From: CAYOBW01 sp964402115
Lineage (GTDB): Bacteria > Verrucomicrobiota > Kiritimatiellia > UBA8416 > CAYOBW01
Direction: 5' to 3'
DNA: 24,167 bases
Assembly (NCBI GenBank): GCA_964402115.1
Contig: CAYOBW010000097.1
Coordinates: forward strand, 1 to 24,167
Both the position numbers and the translations under genes were made by a program. Numbering within the stretch: the first letter of the stretch is position 1; the number at the start of each line of letters is the position of its first letter. Shown piece after piece: positions 22,481 to 24,167 of the stretch. The notes under the pieces are model-generated. The model made no database searches. It was not told where the DNA came from and worked only from the letters and a program-made list of their open reading frames with translations.

Positions 22481-24167
22481 CTATGGCACGGGCGGCTGCT
22501 TGAGGCGGAAGTAGCCTTTCCCGGCATCGGGGAGCGCGCGCTCGACGGTGCGCCAGGCGCCGTTGTCGTCCACGCTTTCCGGCGCGCTGCTCCAGGCGGC
22601 GAGGTCGGTCGACTCCTCCAGAATCCAGGAAGCAAAGCCGGAGTGCCAGGTCATCAGGATGGAATCGGGGCCGGGGCTTTGGAGCGTCAGCCGGGGCTGG
22701 CGCTGGGCGACGAACCCGTCGCCGGCGGTGTCGAGCACCAGGTAGGGCCGGCCGTCGAGGGTGCCGCTGGCGCCTGGCTTGCCGTCCAGGCCGGAGGCGG
22801 GCATCCAGACCAGGTCGCCGGCCTGGGCGAATCCGCTTTGAGCGGCATGCACCGTGAGCAAGGTGCCGACGGCTGCGTCGTCGAGGTCCACGCCGGCGTA
22901 GCGCCCGAGGGCATGTATCAGCGCAATCCGTTCCGGCGCCAGGGCGCTGCTCCAGAGCCCGATGTCGTCGAGGTAGCCGGGAAAGGCCTGGGTCGGAACA
23001 TCGCGCATGAGCGCGCCGATGGAAAAACGCTTGGTGGCGGCCACAAACCCGACGCTGGTGGTGCTGGTGGCCACGGGCACGCCATCCACGTAGAGCGTGC
23101 GCAGGGTGGGGGACGTGAAGACCGCGGCGAGATGATGCCAGGCATCGTCCGTGACCACGAGGCCGGCGGGTGAGGTCGCCCAGACTTGCGCGGTGTTGCG
23201 GGCGATGAGCTGGGCCCGCTGGTTGTTGAGGTCGATCTCGTAGTAGCTGCTGCCGAGCGTCTGATCGCCGAGCATGGCGCAGACCTGGTACCAGGCGCCG
23301 GGCGTGGCACGCACCCACAGCGCGAGGGTGAACGGGTAACCGGTGAGGATGGCCGAAGAGGACGTGTAGCTGAAGGCTTGCGCGACGTCCGCCTGGGCGG
23401 TTGGTGTCAGCCGCAGTGCGCCGCCGATGATGCCGCCGCCGGGCTGCCACTGCGGGGTGGCGTAGGTCGTGGTGGCGTTCTGGGCGCCTCCCTCGACGGC
23501 GGAGGAGTCGTGGGCCGTCTTGCCGGAAGTCTCGTCGAGCGCGTAGTGCAGAACGAGGTCGGTGGTCGGCGCGGGCGCCGGAACGAGCGTGACGCTGCCT
23601 TCGTTGTTGTAGAGATCGAAATCGACAAAGCCGGTCCCGACCGAGGTGAGCTTGGCGCTGGGAGCGAGGGAGACGCCCGAGGAGCCGGCATTGGCACGCA
23701 TGGTGAGCACGAGGGTCTTCTTGGCGCCGTCGGCCATGTCCGGCACATCCCAGACCTTCGTGCTGGTGCTGAAGGCTGTCCCGCCGTTGTGGGAGACGAG
23801 CGTGAGCCGGCTGGGAAGGGTGACGGTGATCTTGCAGGCGGTGGCCGTGGACGGGCCGCCGTTGACCGTGGTGACCGTGAGCGTGAAGTCGAGCCCCTCG
23901 CGCGGCTTCGCGATGCTGGAGGCGATCGCGCACGACGGTTCGATGAGCGTCTTGGCTGTCTTGTAGCCGGCCACGTTGTCGCCGATGGTGTCGATGCTGC
24001 GGGCATTGTCGCGGGTGGAGGTGCCGGTGGTTCCGGTCCAGTGGTCCACGTCGGGGTTGGAGAAATGCGGCACGCGGGTCCCGATGTAGGACATGATGCT
24101 GCCATACGTGGTGCCATTGGCGTTCTTCCAGTAGTGGCCCGAGGAGTAGGAGTAGACGCCGGCCGAG
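22481..24167 (-). CDS. Secreted metzincin-type metalloprotease with DUF11 and LamG-like domains, 5' end outside window
   Basis: The frame is open to the window edge, so the ATG at 24094 is internal and the gene is partial (561 residues seen). Residues 1-55 read NGTTYGSIMSY, GTRVPHFSNPDV, DNARSIDTIGDNVAGYK, the end of the catalytic domain of M12B/M43-like secreted zinc proteases; Met25 is the Met-turn, and HExxH would lie outside. Then a DUF11-type domain (about 75-165, SIAKPREGLDFTLTVTTVNG), a LamG/concanavalin-like domain (about 203-420, LVLHYALDETSGK, WHHLAAVFTSPTLRTLYVDG), a linker domain, and the C-terminal module (MTWHSGFASWILEEST, ending GYFRLKQPPVP). Likely digests extracellular protein; LamG may bind glycans. 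Classification within metzincins is uncertain without the zinc site. Confidence 0.82.
   Translation of the reverse strand, partial: SAGVYSYSSGHYWKNANGTTYGSIMSYIGTRVPHFSNPDVDHWTGTTGTSTRDNARSIDTIGDNVAGYKTAKTLIEPSCAIASSIAKPREGLDFTLTVTTVNGGPSTATACKITVTLPSRLTLVSHNGGTAFSTSTKVWDVPDMADGAKKTLVLTMRANAGSSGVSLAPSAKLTSVGTGFVDFDLYNNEGSVTLVPAPAPTTDLVLHYALDETSGKTAHDSSAVEGGAQNATTTYATPQWQPGGGIIGGALRLTPTAQADVAQAFSYTSSSAILTGYPFTLALWVRATPGAWYQVCAMLGDQTLGSSYYEIDLNNQRAQLIARNTAQVWATSPAGLVVTDDAWHHLAAVFTSPTLRTLYVDGVPVATSTTSVGFVAATKRFSIGALMRDVPTQAFPGYLDDIGLWSSALAPERIALIHALGRYAGVDLDDAAVGTLLTVHAAQSGFAQAGDLVWMPASGLDGKPGASGTLDGRPYLVLDTAGDGFVAQRQPRLTLQSPGPDSILMTWHSGFASWILEESTDLAAWSSAPESVDDNGAWRTVERALPDAGKGYFRLKQPPVP

Noticed and set aside
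24094..24094. ATG at 24094 as the start of the LamG/DUF11 protein
   Set aside because: The frame stays open to the window edge and the upstream residues continue the metalloprotease domain. This Met is the Met-turn.
1..24167. tRNA, rRNA, riboswitch or insertion-sequence genes
   Set aside because: I looked for conserved stems, CCA ends, transposase motifs and riboswitch cores and saw none. A covariance-model search would be needed to exclude them.

Overview
The window is high-GC bacterial DNA. It carries three very large secreted proteins built from repeat propellers, Ig-like/TIG/Fn3-like modules and a shared C-terminal module, and small toxin-antitoxin operons scattered between them. This style is typical of the PVC superphylum (Kiritimatiellota, Verrucomicrobiota, Lentisphaerota). 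The assignment is inferred from protein style only: there is no rRNA or other marker gene in the window.

Layout. 1-340: hairpin-rich leader and a good sigma-70-type promoter. 341-6202 (+): a 1953-residue secreted protein with three separate seven-blade RCC1-type propellers, three IPT/TIG domains, three InlB-like repeats and a purple-acid-phosphatase-like metallophosphoesterase in the middle. 6192-7466 (-): an orphan LarA-family (nickel-pincer racemase-like) enzyme whose 3' end overlaps the first gene by 11 bases. 7801-8414 (-): an intact vapBC pair.

8.4-12.5 kb is a gene graveyard around one intact system. It holds a 27-bp-armed inverted repeat, a second vapC reduced to its two ends, a small conserved beta-rich protein, a collapsed DUF7948-type secreted protein, a lone signal peptide, an intact MntA-HepT toxin-antitoxin operon, an SF1 (Upf1/DNA2-type) helicase with an internal deletion and frameshift, and a 42-codon ORF coupled to the helicase stop.

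12473-18553 (-): a 2026-residue secreted gingipain-family (C25) cysteine protease. It has an N-terminal seven-repeat SBBP propeller, and an FG-GAP-like propeller is inserted inside the peptidase fold. 18811-19530 (+): a YcdX-type PHP-domain phosphatase. 19653-20329 (+): an AbrB-type antitoxin with a PIN toxin. 20373-21041 (+): yceH. 21062-22150 (-): pilT. 22481-24167 (-): the C-terminal part of a metzincin-type metalloprotease (5' end outside the window) with DUF11, LamG-like and the shared C-terminal module.

The secreted giants (phosphoesterase, C25 protease, metalloprotease) look like an extracellular degradation or surface set; their common C-terminal module suggests a common export or anchoring route. 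PilT would power type IV pilus retraction at the same surface, but no other pilus gene is present. The toxin-antitoxin systems and the broken helicase mark the middle as an accessory, possibly defence-related, region. The least ordinary items are the C25 domain split by a propeller, the three-propeller phosphoesterase, and the shared C-terminal module.
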